Positions 17,042 through 27,264 of a stretch of 64,000 nucleotides of DNA are shown here, piece by piece. Each line of letters begins with the position of its first letter. Positions within the stretch are counted from its first letter, which is position 1. Made by a program: the position numbers and the translations under genes. The stretch is from Myxococcaceae bacterium JPH2 (lineage in GTDB: Bacteria > Myxococcota > Myxococcia > Myxococcales > Myxococcaceae), in contig JAEMGR010000001.1 in NCBI GenBank assembly GCA_016458225.1, forward strand, positions 62,001-126,000, in the 5' to 3' direction. A model generated the notes under the pieces. The model saw only the letters and a program-made list of their open reading frames with translations. It was not told the DNA's origin and searched no databases.

Positions 17042-18019
17042 TCAGGAGGCCACTGCGCTCGGGCTTGGGGACAGGCTCGACAGGATGCTCATCCGCGAGG
17101 GACCGCCGAAGACCGAGGCAGGCACTCCGAGGACTCCGTGCGCCAGCAGTTCATCGAAGGAGCACGGCGACGTGGCGAAGTACCCGACGCAGCGCGAGGC
17201 ACGAAGCTCGGGCCTGCGGGCCGTGGAGGCATCCAGGGTGCGCGCACGCTCGGCGAGCAGCGCGCGGACCTGTTGCGGACGCGAGGCGTGTTCCGTGAGG
17301 GCCGCGTAGCCGATGCGCAGCTTCTGCTCGTCCTTCGGCAGCGGTGCGAAGACGGAGCGCACCTCCTCCCGCCATCGCTCGGGCGTGAGGCACAACCCCA
17401 CGTGGTCGGGGATGAGCCACCCCTTCGAGAGCGAGACGAGGACGAACGCGAGTTCCTCCTGCAACAGCCGAAGCACCCACGGAGTCGGCGGTGTCGCGTA
17501 TGCGGAATCCATGAGCAGCACTCGCTTGTTCGGCTCCGCGCGGACCCACGCTTCCACCTTCTCTGCGTCCTCGCGCGGCGGCGTGAGGCCCCACGGTTTG
17601 AGCGGCTCGCAGAGGAGGAGCGCCTCGCACTGGTCGAGCGGCGGCAGGCCCTCTCTCGCGGAGAAGCGCAGGACATGCACGCCTGCCTCTTCGGCGAGCC
17701 GGAGGTACACCGGATACACGTCGGCGGGGATTGCCACCCGAGCGTTGCGCGATGCGAGCCACCCGAACAGCGCTCGCAAGGAGCGGCGCACGCCGTGACT
17801 CACCTGAGTGCGGGACTTGAGCCCGGCATCGAGCCCGAGCTGCGCGAGGAATCGCTCCGCGACGTGACATCGATACGGCGCTTCGGGATGTGCCGACGGA
17901 GCGATGGCGGCGAACGACGACGCCAGGCTCCGGTAGACGTTGAGTTCCGACAGGTCCACCAGCTCGGGGCGGCTGGCGCGCAACGAGTCTCGCAGCGCGA
18001 GGAAGGCGTCGTGGTTCAT
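17042..18019 (-). CDS. Atypical fold-type I PLP-dependent enzyme (aminotransferase-like)
   Basis: This is a compact 325-residue protein with aminotransferase class I/II landmarks. These are the CEPLKPWGLTPP block (corresponding to NPxNPTG), an Asp for the PLP ring nitrogen in LLMDSAYA (D171), and the Schiff-base Lys in SLSKGW (K199). It is about 60-70 residues shorter than standard aminotransferases and lacks an obvious C-terminal Arg clamp region. The substrate is therefore unclear, and it may be a lyase or condensing enzyme. The ATG overlaps the radical SAM stop by 4 bp, implying a two-enzyme pathway. Confidence 0.75.
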   Translation of the reverse strand: MNHDAFLALRDSLRASRPELVDLSELNVYRSLASSFAAIAPSAHPEAPYRCHVAERFLAQLGLDAGLKSRTQVSHGVRRSLRALFGWLASRNARVAIPADVYPVYLRLAEEAGVHVLRFSAREGLPPLDQCEALLLCEPLKPWGLTPPREDAEKVEAWVRAEPNKRVLLMDSAYATPPTPWVLRLLQEELAFVLVSLSKGWLIPDHVGLCLTPERWREEVRSVFAPLPKDEQKLRIGYAALTEHASRPQQVRALLAERARTLDASTARRPELRASRCVGYFATSPCSFDELLAHGVLGVPASVFGGPSRMSILSSLSPSPSAVAS

Positions 18020-19299
18020 CGGTGCAGCTCCGAGGCCGGATCTTCCAGCGACGCCAGGCAGGTTCCATCACTCATGAGATTCCACGAGCGCACCCGGCCA
18101 TTCGTTCGCTCCCAACCGACCGAGGGCTCGGTATAGGCCGCGACGCGGAGCACTCGGCCCGCGACTTCTCCCTCGAACACCGGGCTCCCCCACGGCAACT
18201 CGGCCACCTGTCGGAGGCCCGCTTCATCCATCGCGCGGAGCACGACTTCGAGAGGCACCTGGTTCGCGGCACAGAACTGATTCACCGAGCTCGGTGCCCA
18301 GGCGCTCTCGGAGAGGCTGGAGACGTAGAGTTCCTTGAAGCAGACCTCGTGAAACCCTTCGCGCGCGCTGCGCTCGAGATACGCACGGACCTTGGACACG
18401 ACATCCACGCCGCCACGCTGAAGCACGCAGATGGCTCGGGTGCGCAGCCCTGGGGTGCTCGCGAGCGGAGTCGCGTCAATCGACAACCCCATGATGCGCG
18501 CGTCGTCCTCGCGCGTGACGCCGTGCCGGCTGATGGCCAGCGTGGTGAGCCCCTCGTCACGCAGGGCACGCACCTGCTCCGAGTCGAGGCGCGCGCCGTT
18601 CGTGATGAGGAGTGTCTTGGGATATCGCTCGGCGAGGCCCCGGACCAAGGCGCGCAACTGGCTCCAGGCCAAGAGCGTCGGCTCGCCGCCTCCGGTGATG
18701 ACGGCGCGCTCCGCCCCGCGTGACCGAGCGAGGTCCGCCCACGCCAACTGGACTTCGAGCGAGGCACTCCGCTGCCGCGCGAGGTCCGAGACGCTGGCCT
18801 TCGAGAAACAGAACGCACATTTCGCCTGACACGCCCGCGCCACCGGCAGCACCGAGAAGCTGCGAGGCCTGCAGCTTGCCCAAGGGGTCAGCCCCGCGTC
18901 GTCGAGCATGAAGGCCTGAGCGGTCACCTCTTCGTGAATCGTGGGACGCAGCGTTCCGTCGTCCGCGACCCAAGCCACACCGCTCAACGGCACCTCCGGA
19001 GAGGGCCAGTGCCAGCCGATTCCCGTCCCCGTGACGTCGTTGGTGCGCATGGCATGGGCACCCGAGGTCGGCAGGCGTGCGCGCAACGCGACCACGCGAT
19101 CCTTCGCGCGCCCCAGCTTCGCCACCAACCGTCGAGCCTTCTCGAGCCCAGGCACCCAGGACTCGTCCTCCTTCAACATGTAGAACGCACCGGGGAAGGT
19201 CGACTCCGCGATGAGCGCCTTCGAGTACCGCATGCGGTAGCGATCAAATCCGCGCAGCCAGTTCGAGAGCGGGATGAAGGCGACGAAGGCAGTGTCCAT
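18016..19299 (-). CDS. Radical SAM enzyme
   Basis: From the ATG at 19299 this is a 427-residue protein. The cluster-binding CxxxCxxC motif is CQAKCAFC (Cys157, 161, 164) and the SAM-binding GGE-like motif is TGGGEPT (202-208). Both lie in the middle, after a ~150-residue N-terminal domain of unknown fold containing GIGWHWPSPEVPL. The C-terminal ~200 residues continue the partial TIM barrel (VSKVRAYLERSAREG). There is no SPASM Cys cluster. Radical SAM enzymes start many unusual carbon-carbon or methylation steps. Its stop overlaps the PLP enzyme start, pointing to coupled action on a shared substrate. Confidence 0.85.
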   Translation of the reverse strand: MDTAFVAFIPLSNWLRGFDRYRMRYSKALIAESTFPGAFYMLKEDESWVPGLEKARRLVAKLGRAKDRVVALRARLPTSGAHAMRTNDVTGTGIGWHWPSPEVPLSGVAWVADDGTLRPTIHEEVTAQAFMLDDAGLTPWASCRPRSFSVLPVARACQAKCAFCFSKASVSDLARQRSASLEVQLAWADLARSRGAERAVITGGGEPTLLAWSQLRALVRGLAERYPKTLLITNGARLDSEQVRALRDEGLTTLAISRHGVTREDDARIMGLSIDATPLASTPGLRTRAICVLQRGGVDVVSKVRAYLERSAREGFHEVCFKELYVSSLSESAWAPSSVNQFCAANQVPLEVVLRAMDEAGLRQVAELPWGSPVFEGEVAGRVLRVAAYTEPSVGWERTNGRVRSWNLMSDGTCLASLEDPASELHR

Positions 19300-19447
19300 G
19301 ACGCCGCCACTGTCGCAGCATCCCAGCTTAGTGTCAATCAGACACCAACCATCCACCGGGCCGCTCGGGGACCTGCTTCAGCGAGAGCAGCGGACGCCCA
19401 GACGAGGGTGTCGTGGGAGTCCGATGCGACCGAGGCCGTGCGCGGTG

Positions 19448-20515
19448 CTACTCGAAGACGGAGAGCTGCCCGAGCGAGCGAAGCTCCGCCGTCGTGTCCT
19501 TCGGGGTCGCGCGCAGCCGGACCTGCGACACCGCCGTCGCGCCCGTGAGGTCCACCTCCATGAAGCGCTGCACGCCCGTGCCGGCCAGGAGGTTCGCCAG
19601 GGGCAACCACTGCGTGCCATCCACGCTTCCCTCCAACACCACCTCGGTCATGGTGCCCGCGATTTCAAAGTTGCGCAGCACGGCCTTGCGCAGCACCGCG
19701 GGCCGCGCGAGCCGCAGCGAGACGTCTCGAACCCCCGTCTTGAAGAGCACGAGCCCCGCGAGGCCACCGTTCGTGAGGGCGCAGGGCGTCCCCGCGTCCT
19801 GGTACACGCATGTCGCGCCACGGCTGATTGGAACACGGGCACGGCGCGGCATCGCCAGCTCATCGCTGGAGTAGGCGATCGTGAGGGTCTCGCTCCCCAC
19901 CTTCGCTGTGCGCTCGACGCTGAGGGTGGCCTTGAGGCCGTCCATGTCCTCGAGGACGTAGTCGCTCACATGCGTCGGCGAGGACGCCTTGGCCACCTGC
20001 CAGGCCATCTGAACGCTCGAAGGCCCGAGCATCAGCGAATGCTCATCCGTGCCGGCCCCGTGCGTCGCGGACAAGGGACGGAAGCCCACGCTCACGCCCT
20101 GCGCATCCACGGTGGAGGTCAGTCCGCCGGTCCACTCCTGGAGGGCGGGCAGCGCGTAGTCCAACTGCTGGATGAGGAAGAAGGCCGAGACACTTCGGCC
20201 CTGCGTCTGCGTGGGTGAGCGCGCCACGAAGCACCGCGCGATGCTCCCATTGCGCGTGTCCGCGCCCAGCAGGTCCATCTTGAACGTGCCGTCGGAGCCA
20301 GTCTTCGCCGACCGCCAGCTCGACGTGAACGCCGCGAACGCACAGGAGGAGTTCTCGCTGCGGTAGACCTTCAGCAACGCGCTCGAGAGCGGCGCACCGG
20401 CCTCGTCCAGGAGCCGCCCACTCAAGACGATGTCCTGGTCCTGTGCCACCTTGCTCTCGGTACAGCCCCCCAGCATCGCCAGCACACCGACCGTCAACGT
20501 ATGCATTCGTCGCAT
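19448..20515 (-). CDS. Lipoprotein with carboxypeptidase-regulatory-like and discoidin-like domains
   Basis: The start is the ATG at 20515, with AAGGAG 6-7 bases upstream. The 355-residue product has a lipoprotein signal (lipobox MLGGC, Cys18). A carboxypeptidase-regulatory-like beta domain follows (GRLLDEAGAPLSSALLKVY). The C-terminal half resembles an F5/8 type C (discoidin) module: LRNFEIAGTMTEVVLEGSVD, then LTGATAVSQVRLRAT. Such modules bind carbohydrate or other surface ligands. It is probably a cell-surface binding protein. It is divergent from the beta-lactamase-fold gene. Confidence 0.7.
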   Translation of the reverse strand: MRRMHTLTVGVLAMLGGCTESKVAQDQDIVLSGRLLDEAGAPLSSALLKVYRSENSSCAFAAFTSSWRSAKTGSDGTFKMDLLGADTRNGSIARCFVARSPTQTQGRSVSAFFLIQQLDYALPALQEWTGGLTSTVDAQGVSVGFRPLSATHGAGTDEHSLMLGPSSVQMAWQVAKASSPTHVSDYVLEDMDGLKATLSVERTAKVGSETLTIAYSSDELAMPRRARVPISRGATCVYQDAGTPCALTNGGLAGLVLFKTGVRDVSLRLARPAVLRKAVLRNFEIAGTMTEVVLEGSVDGTQWLPLANLLAGTGVQRFMEVDLTGATAVSQVRLRATPKDTTAELRSLGQLSVFE

Positions 20516-20786
20516 GCGGTTCTCCTTCTCGATTGAGGCTCGGGCTCTGTGCAAGACCGGTGCAGAGCGCGCTTCACTCTGGGGACGCGCGCGTGGGCCC
20601 GTCCACTCGTGACACGTTCGTCATGGAGAGTTCCCTACGCGGGTGCCACCGGCTCTTCGCGGTGTGGCCGACTCGACCGGGTGCGGGTCCGCACACGAAT
20701 CGCATCCCAACCTCGGCGCACGGGTGTCCACGGAGCCCCAGGCCCAGCGCAATCACCCCGTGGCTCGCGAGTAGGAAGGGAACCTC

Positions 20787-22049
20787 ATGTCTCCATCCCA
20801 GCTCGCGCCCCCGCGGTCTCCCTCCACGTTGCGGGCATGCCATTCATTGCCGATGCTTCGAGCCATGGCCTCCATGAACCTCGGCACGCTCGCGTCGCTG
20901 CTCTTCGCGTCCTTCTCCTCGGCTTGCGTCACCCAGACCGTGGCCACGCCGAAGCCACCCGCCGCGGAGGTCCGAGTGAAGTCGGGCGCGGACCTCGATG
21001 ACACGGTCCATCGCCTCATGACGCAGGCCCGGCTCCCAGGGCTCGCGGTCGCCATCCTCCAGGATGGACAGGTTCAGTCGCTGAAGGCCTATGGCGTCCG
21101 GGACGTGAGCCAATCCGCTCCGCTGCGAACCGACACCGTCATGTACGGCGCATCGCTGACCAAGGTCGTGTTCACCTATCTGGTCCTGCAGCTCGTCGAC
21201 GAAGGCGTGCTCACGTTGGACACGCCCATCGAGCGATATCTGAAGAAGCCCCTGCCCTCGTATCCGAAGTACGCGGACCTCGCGGGGGATCCACGCTGGA
21301 AGCAGCTCACACCGCGCATGCTGTTGAGTCACACGTCCGGCTTCCCCAACTTCCGCTTCCTCAATCCAGACGGGAAGCTCGACTTCAAGTTCGACCCGGG
21401 CACGCGCTACGCCTACTCCGGCGAAGGCATCAACCTGCTGCAGTTCGTCCTGGAGGACGCGGGGCTGGGGCTCGATGTGGGGCAGGAGATGAAGCGCCGC
21501 ATCTTCGACCGCTTCGGAATGCACCGCACCAGCATGGTCTGGCGCGACGACTTCGAGTCCAACGTCGTCACCGGCTACGACGAGCACGGCACCGCGCAGG
21601 TCCACAAGCGGCGGGAGAGCGTCCGCGCCGCGGGCTCCATGGACACGACCGTGGAGGACTACGCGCGGTTTCTCTCAGTGCTCGTCCGCGGCGAGGGGCT
21701 CTCCGCCAAGGCCCACGCGGAGATGCTGACCTCGCAGCTCGCCATCTCCACGGCGCACCAGTTTCCGACGCTGCTCACCGAGACCGACGCTCGCAATCAG
21801 GACATCGCCTTGTCGGCCGGGCTGGGGGTCGTCGTGTTCCACGGGCGTGCGGGCCCGGCGTACTTCAAGGGCGGCCATGACGAATGGACAGACAACTTCG
21901 TCCTCTGCCTGGAACAGGGCCAGCGCTGCGTGTTGATGCTCTCGAACAGCGTGAAGGGCCCTCAGGTGTTTCCCGCGCTCGTGGAGGCCATCCTGGGCCC
22001 CACCGACATGCCGTGGCGATGGGAGTACAATCCACCGCCCGCGGAGTGA
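20787..22049 (+). CDS. Class C beta-lactamase-fold serine hydrolase, lipoprotein
   Basis: This 420-residue protein has a signal peptide ending FASFSSAC (lipid Cys47 likely). It carries the serine hydrolase SxxK motif ASLTK (S123, K126), the YxN-like triad YSG (210-212) and the KTG-equivalent GGH near the C-terminus. These fit class C beta-lactamase, esterase EstB or D,D-peptidase relatives. YSG rather than YSN leaves the true activity open (esterase or peptidase rather than lactamase). The upstream frame start has a good Shine-Dalgarno (GGAAGG). The nearby genes do not clarify the substrate. Confidence 0.85.
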   Translation: MSPSQLAPPRSPSTLRACHSLPMLRAMASMNLGTLASLLFASFSSACVTQTVATPKPPAAEVRVKSGADLDDTVHRLMTQARLPGLAVAILQDGQVQSLKAYGVRDVSQSAPLRTDTVMYGASLTKVVFTYLVLQLVDEGVLTLDTPIERYLKKPLPSYPKYADLAGDPRWKQLTPRMLLSHTSGFPNFRFLNPDGKLDFKFDPGTRYAYSGEGINLLQFVLEDAGLGLDVGQEMKRRIFDRFGMHRTSMVWRDDFESNVVTGYDEHGTAQVHKRRESVRAAGSMDTTVEDYARFLSVLVRGEGLSAKAHAEMLTSQLAISTAHQFPTLLTETDARNQDIALSAGLGVVVFHGRAGPAYFKGGHDEWTDNFVLCLEQGQRCVLMLSNSVKGPQVFPALVEAILGPTDMPWRWEYNPPPAE

Positions 22050-22187
22050 GCCGTGCCGTGGGTCGAGCATGGAGGGGTACACCCTCGAAGTGCGGTCGCG
22101 AGAATTTTCAGGAGGCATGTCGATCTCTTGAAGGGTCATTCGACGTCACCATGAAACGGCGACTCCAACCCAACCGAGACCCCATCC

Positions 22188-22733
22188 ATGGCCACCGCGA
22201 AGAAGACCGCCCCCCGCAAGACCGTGAAGAAGACCGCCCCCCCCAAGGCCGCCACGGCGAAGAAGGCCCCCGTCGCGAAGAAGGCTCCCGCCGCGAAGAA
22301 GAGCCCCGCGGCGGCCAAGCCCGCCCCCAAGGTCGCCAAGGCACCCTCGACCACCAAGGCCTCTCCGTCCCAGGGCGCGGCGGTGGATGCGTTCATCGCC
22401 AAGATGGAGCCGTGGCAGCAGGACCTCGCGCGGGCCCTCTCGGCGCTCGTCGCTTCCGTGGCACCGAAGGCCTCGGCCTATGTGAAGTGGGGCCACCCCA
22501 TCTGGGACCATGCGGGCCCCTTCGTGCTCGCGAAGCCGGCCAAGGCCCATCTGACCATCGGGCTCTGGCGCGGTGGCCAGCTCCGCGACCCGGACCACAT
22601 CCTGGAGGGCGACGGCGAAGGGATGCGGTTCGTGCGGCTCCGCTCCGGCCAGCAGCTCCCTGCCTCCCTCGCGACGCTGCTGCGCGAGGCCGTGGCGCTC
22701 AACAACAAGCTCGGCGACCCGCTGAAGCGCTGA
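22188..22733 (+). CDS. DUF1801-domain protein with histone H1-like N-terminal tail
   Basis: This 181-residue protein has two parts. Residues 1-60 are a Lys/Ala/Pro-rich tail of repeated AKKAP-like units, resembling the H1-type basic tails of bacterial nucleoid-associated proteins. From about residue 65 a DUF1801-type domain follows (FIAKMEPWQQDLARALSALV, then YVKWGHPIWDHAGPFVLA). DUF1801 proteins are small alpha/beta folds of unknown function. The tail suggests nucleic acid contact, but this is not shown. It converges on ddl, with 69 bp between the stops. Confidence 0.78.
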   Translation: MATAKKTAPRKTVKKTAPPKAATAKKAPVAKKAPAAKKSPAAAKPAPKVAKAPSTTKASPSQGAAVDAFIAKMEPWQQDLARALSALVASVAPKASAYVKWGHPIWDHAGPFVLAKPAKAHLTIGLWRGGQLRDPDHILEGDGEGMRFVRLRSGQQLPASLATLLREAVALNNKLGDPLKR

Positions 22734-22753
22734 GGTCGCCTCATCCACGCGGA

Positions 22754-22772
22754 GGGGCGCAGGGGACGCCCC
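22754..22772. terminator. Weak hairpin between convergent DUF1801 gene and ddl
   Basis: GGGGCG (22754-22759) pairs with CGCCCC (22767-22772) across a 7-base loop between convergent stops at 22733 and 22803. The stem is only 6 bp, so termination here is plausible but weakly supported. Confidence 0.35.
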
Positions 22773-22802
22773 GGATACATCGAGGGACGCGGACGGCGCC
22801 CC

Positions 22803-23759
22803 TCAGGCCTTGAGCGACGCGCCCAGCAGGAGCCGCTCGCAGAGGGCCGGGAAGTCGATGCCCCGCCCCGCGGCAATCTTGGGCAGCAGGCTGCTGGCCG
22901 TCATTCCGGGCAGCGTGTTGATCTCCAGCAGGAACACGTCTCCGCTCTCCGTCACGATGACGTCCGAGCGCGACGCGCCCGCACACCCCAGCGACTGGTG
23001 CGCGGCGAGGCAGACCGCGTTCACCCGCTCGTACTGCGCGGGCTCCAGCGGGGCCGGGAAGAGGTACTGCGTGCCACTGCCAGCCTTGTACTTGGCCTCG
23101 TAGTCGTAGAACTCGCGGGCGGCGCGCACCTCGATGACGCCCAGGGCCTCGTTGTCCAGCACGGCGCCCTGCACCTCACGGCCCTTGATGAACTGCTCCA
23201 CCAGCAGGGTGCCCGCGTACTTCGCGGCGTCCTCCACCGCGGCCACGTACGCCTCGCGCGTCTTGCAGATGTGCACGCCCACGCTGCTGCCTTCGCGGCT
23301 GGGCTTCACCACCACCGGGAAGCCGAAGGGCAGCGAGTCCACCGCCGCGAGCGCCGCCTCCGCCGTCTGGAAGGCCCGGTACGGCGGCGTGGGGATGCCG
23401 CGCGCGACGAAGATTTCCTTCGCGTAGACCTTGTCCATGCCCACCGCGGACGCCATCACTCCGCTGCCCGTGTAGGGGATGAACATGCACTCCAAGAGCC
23501 CCTGGAGGCACCCGTCCTCGCCGTAGCGGCCGTGCACCGCCAGCCACGCCACGTCCACCTTCTCCGCGAGGAGGCGCGCGGGCAGGTCCTTGCCCACGTC
23601 GATGTCCACCACGTCGTAGCCCAACCCCTTGAGCGCCCCGGAGACGGCCGCGCCGGTGCGCAAGCTCACCTCGCGCTCCGCGGACAGACCGCCCTGAAGG
23701 ACGGCCACGCGCTTCGTCTTGAGTTCGGCCTGGGTGAAGCCTCGGGTGCCTCGGGTCAT
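22803..23759 (-). CDS. ddl: D-alanine--D-alanine ligase
   Basis: This 318-residue ATP-grasp ligase makes the D-Ala-D-Ala dipeptide for peptidoglycan precursors. It shows the N-terminal VLQGGLSAEREVSLRTG block and the ATP-grasp motifs VVKPSREGSSVGV and LLVEQFIKGREVQGAVL. The terminal SDVIVTESGDVFLLEINTLP block is the D-Ala binding and metal-binding region. It is the last gene of the dcw cluster here, and its ATG overlaps the murB stop by 4 bp. Directly downstream is a convergent DUF1801 gene. Myxobacterial clusters would be expected to continue into ftsQ-ftsA-ftsZ, so their absence is notable. Confidence 0.96.
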   Translation of the reverse strand: MTRGTRGFTQAELKTKRVAVLQGGLSAEREVSLRTGAAVSGALKGLGYDVVDIDVGKDLPARLLAEKVDVAWLAVHGRYGEDGCLQGLLECMFIPYTGSGVMASAVGMDKVYAKEIFVARGIPTPPYRAFQTAEAALAAVDSLPFGFPVVVKPSREGSSVGVHICKTREAYVAAVEDAAKYAGTLLVEQFIKGREVQGAVLDNEALGVIEVRAAREFYDYEAKYKAGSGTQYLFPAPLEPAQYERVNAVCLAAHQSLGCAGASRSDVIVTESGDVFLLEINTLPGMTASSLLPKIAAGRGIDFPALCERLLLGASLKA

Positions 23760-24691
23760 GGCAGGAACACTCCCACGCGCTTGACTTCGGGTTTCATGTC
23801 GACGCCCGTCGCCTCGTGCACCCGCTGCTGCATGAGGGTGATGAGGCCCAGCACGTCGCGGGCAGCGGCGCCGCCCAGGTTGACGATCCAGTTCGCGTGC
23901 AAGGTGGACACCTGCGCGCGCCCCAGGGTGTGCCCCTTCAGGGACACGAGTTCAATCAATCGGCCCGCGAAGTCGCCCGGCGGGTTGGTGAACACGCTGC
24001 CGAAGTTGGGCTGGCTGAGCGGCTGCGTCCGCTTGCGGTAGCCCAGGTCCGCGTCCATGGCCGCCTTGCTCGCCACCACGTCGCCCTTGCGCAGCGCGAA
24101 GCGGACCCGCGTCACCACGCCCCCCTCGGGAAGCGAGGCGTGCCGGTACTCGTGCGGCACCTGCGCCTTGGACAGCCACCCCACCCCATCCGCCGTGGCC
24201 ACCTCGATGGCCTCCACCACGCGGAAGCACTCGCCGTTCTTCGTGCCCGCGTTCATCGCCACCGCGCCCCCCAGCGTCCCGGGGATGCCCGCGAGGAACT
24301 CCGCGCCCACCAGGCCGTTGGCGCGCATCAGGTTGACCAGCCGGACGATGGCCGAGCCCGTGCCGAGCGTCAGCCGCCCCTCCTCGGGCCCCACGTCCAC
24401 CTGCTCGGGGAACAGGTCTCCCGGCACGCGCACCGTGACGCCCGGCACGCCGCCGTCGCCCACCAGCGTGTTGGCCCCGCCGCCCAGCACCGTGAGGGGC
24501 ATGCCCTCGTCGCGCACGAGCCGCAGCAGCGCCACCAGCGCGTCGGGTGAGCGGGGACGCACCAGCGCCTCGGCCGCCCCACCCGCGCGCACGCTCGTGT
24601 GCGGCGCCAGGGGCTCGCCCGCCTTCACCTCACAACCCTCCAGCCGCGCCACGCGCGCGGCCAGAGCGGTGCTCACGCCCGCCTCGACCAT
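23756..24691 (-). CDS. murB: UDP-N-acetylenolpyruvoylglucosamine reductase
   Basis: This 311-residue FAD enzyme reduces UDP-GlcNAc-enolpyruvate to UDP-MurNAc. The FAD-binding sequences GGGANTLVGDGG and EFLAGIPGTLGGAVAMNAGT are clear. The catalytic Ser in the NFGSVFTNP block and the C-terminal VSTLHANWIVNLGGA are also clear. The sequence pattern fits the type IIa class. The ATG starts 3 bp after the murC stop, and it overlaps ddl by 4 bp, so expression is coupled within the dcw operon. Confidence 0.96.
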   Translation of the reverse strand: MVEAGVSTALAARVARLEGCEVKAGEPLAPHTSVRAGGAAEALVRPRSPDALVALLRLVRDEGMPLTVLGGGANTLVGDGGVPGVTVRVPGDLFPEQVDVGPEEGRLTLGTGSAIVRLVNLMRANGLVGAEFLAGIPGTLGGAVAMNAGTKNGECFRVVEAIEVATADGVGWLSKAQVPHEYRHASLPEGGVVTRVRFALRKGDVVASKAAMDADLGYRKRTQPLSQPNFGSVFTNPPGDFAGRLIELVSLKGHTLGRAQVSTLHANWIVNLGGAAARDVLGLITLMQQRVHEATGVDMKPEVKRVGVFLP

Positions 24692-24694
24692 GGT

Positions 24695-26118
<1,424 letters not shown>

Positions 26119-26122
<4 letters not shown>

Positions 26123-27264
26123 GACTCGCTCCTGGGGGCCTTCTTCTCTTCTCGCGCGCCGCGGTCCCGGCCCGAGGGGCCGTAGGCCTGCACCATCAAG
26201 TCCACGCACACGTCCGCCAGTTCCTTGGCGGCCTCGGGCCGACCCAAGAGGGCCGCCCGCTTCTCCATCTGCTTCAACTTCGCCGGCTCGGACATCAGCG
26301 CGCGGAGCGTCTCCGCCAGCTTCTGCCCCGTCAGCTCCGACTCGCGGAACATCATCGCCGCGCCCGCGTCCACCAGGGCCTTGGCGTTGACCTCCTGGTG
26401 GTTGTCCGTGGCCTGCGGGAAGGGAATCAGGATGCTGGCCTTCTTGCACACCGTCAGCTCGGCCAGCGTGGTGGCTCCGGCGCGACACACGACGAGGTCC
26501 GCCCGCGCGTACGCGGAGGACATGTCATCGATGAAGTCCACCACCGTCGCGTGGAAGCCCTTGTCCGCGTAGCTCTGGCGCACGCTCTCCACATCGTTCT
26601 TCCCCGTCTGGTGGAAGAACGAGAGCTGCTCCTTCAGGTCGCCCAGATGCTCCAGCGCCTCCAACATGCGCGCGTTGACGCCGCGAGCGCCCAGGCTGCC
26701 GCCGAAGATGAGCAGCGAGAAGTGCTCATGCGCGGCGCTGCTGCGCAGGTAGTTGTCCATCAGCTTGCGGCGGATGGGATTGCCGATGAGCTGGACCTTC
26801 TTCTCGGGGAAGAAGCGGCGCGCCTCGTCGAAGGCGGTGAACACCACGCGCACCACGCGCCCCAACAGCTTGTTGGTGATGCCGGGCAGCGCGTTCTGCT
26901 CCTGGATGGCCGTGGGGATGCCCATCAGCCACGCGGCCAGCACCACCGGCCCGCTCGCGTAGCCGCCCACGCCCACCACCACGTCGGGCTTCTGGCGCGC
27001 GAGGATGCGGAAGGACTCGATGAACGCCAGCGGCAGCGCGAGCAGCCCCTTCAAGAGGCCCACGAGTCCCTTGCCCTTGAGGCCCTGCACCTTCACCAAC
27101 TCCAGCGGATAGCCCTCGCGCGGCACCACGCGGGACTCCAGCCCGCGCTCCGTGCCCACGAAGACGACCTCGTTCGCGTGGTGGCGCGTCACCACCTCTT
27201 CCGCGAGCGCGATGCCCGGAAACAGATGGCCGCCCGTCCCACCGCCGGCGATGAGTACCTTCAC
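26119..27264 (-). CDS. murG: UDP-N-acetylglucosamine--undecaprenyl-PP-MurNAc-pentapeptide transferase
   Basis: This 381-residue GT28 glycosyltransferase converts lipid I to lipid II at the cytoplasmic face of the membrane. The lipid-facing [18 protein letters not shown] loop and the C-terminal UDP-GlcNAc-binding GATTLAEL block are clear. The GTG at 27264 overlaps the ftsW stop and directly precedes the conserved GGGTGGH motif, so upstream frame is excluded. Its stop overlaps the murC start. Confidence 0.95.

Noticed and set aside
22734-22802. Search for ftsQ, ftsA or ftsZ after ddl
   Set aside because: No frame in the gap or nearby resembles these genes; the adjacent gene is a convergent DUF1801 protein.
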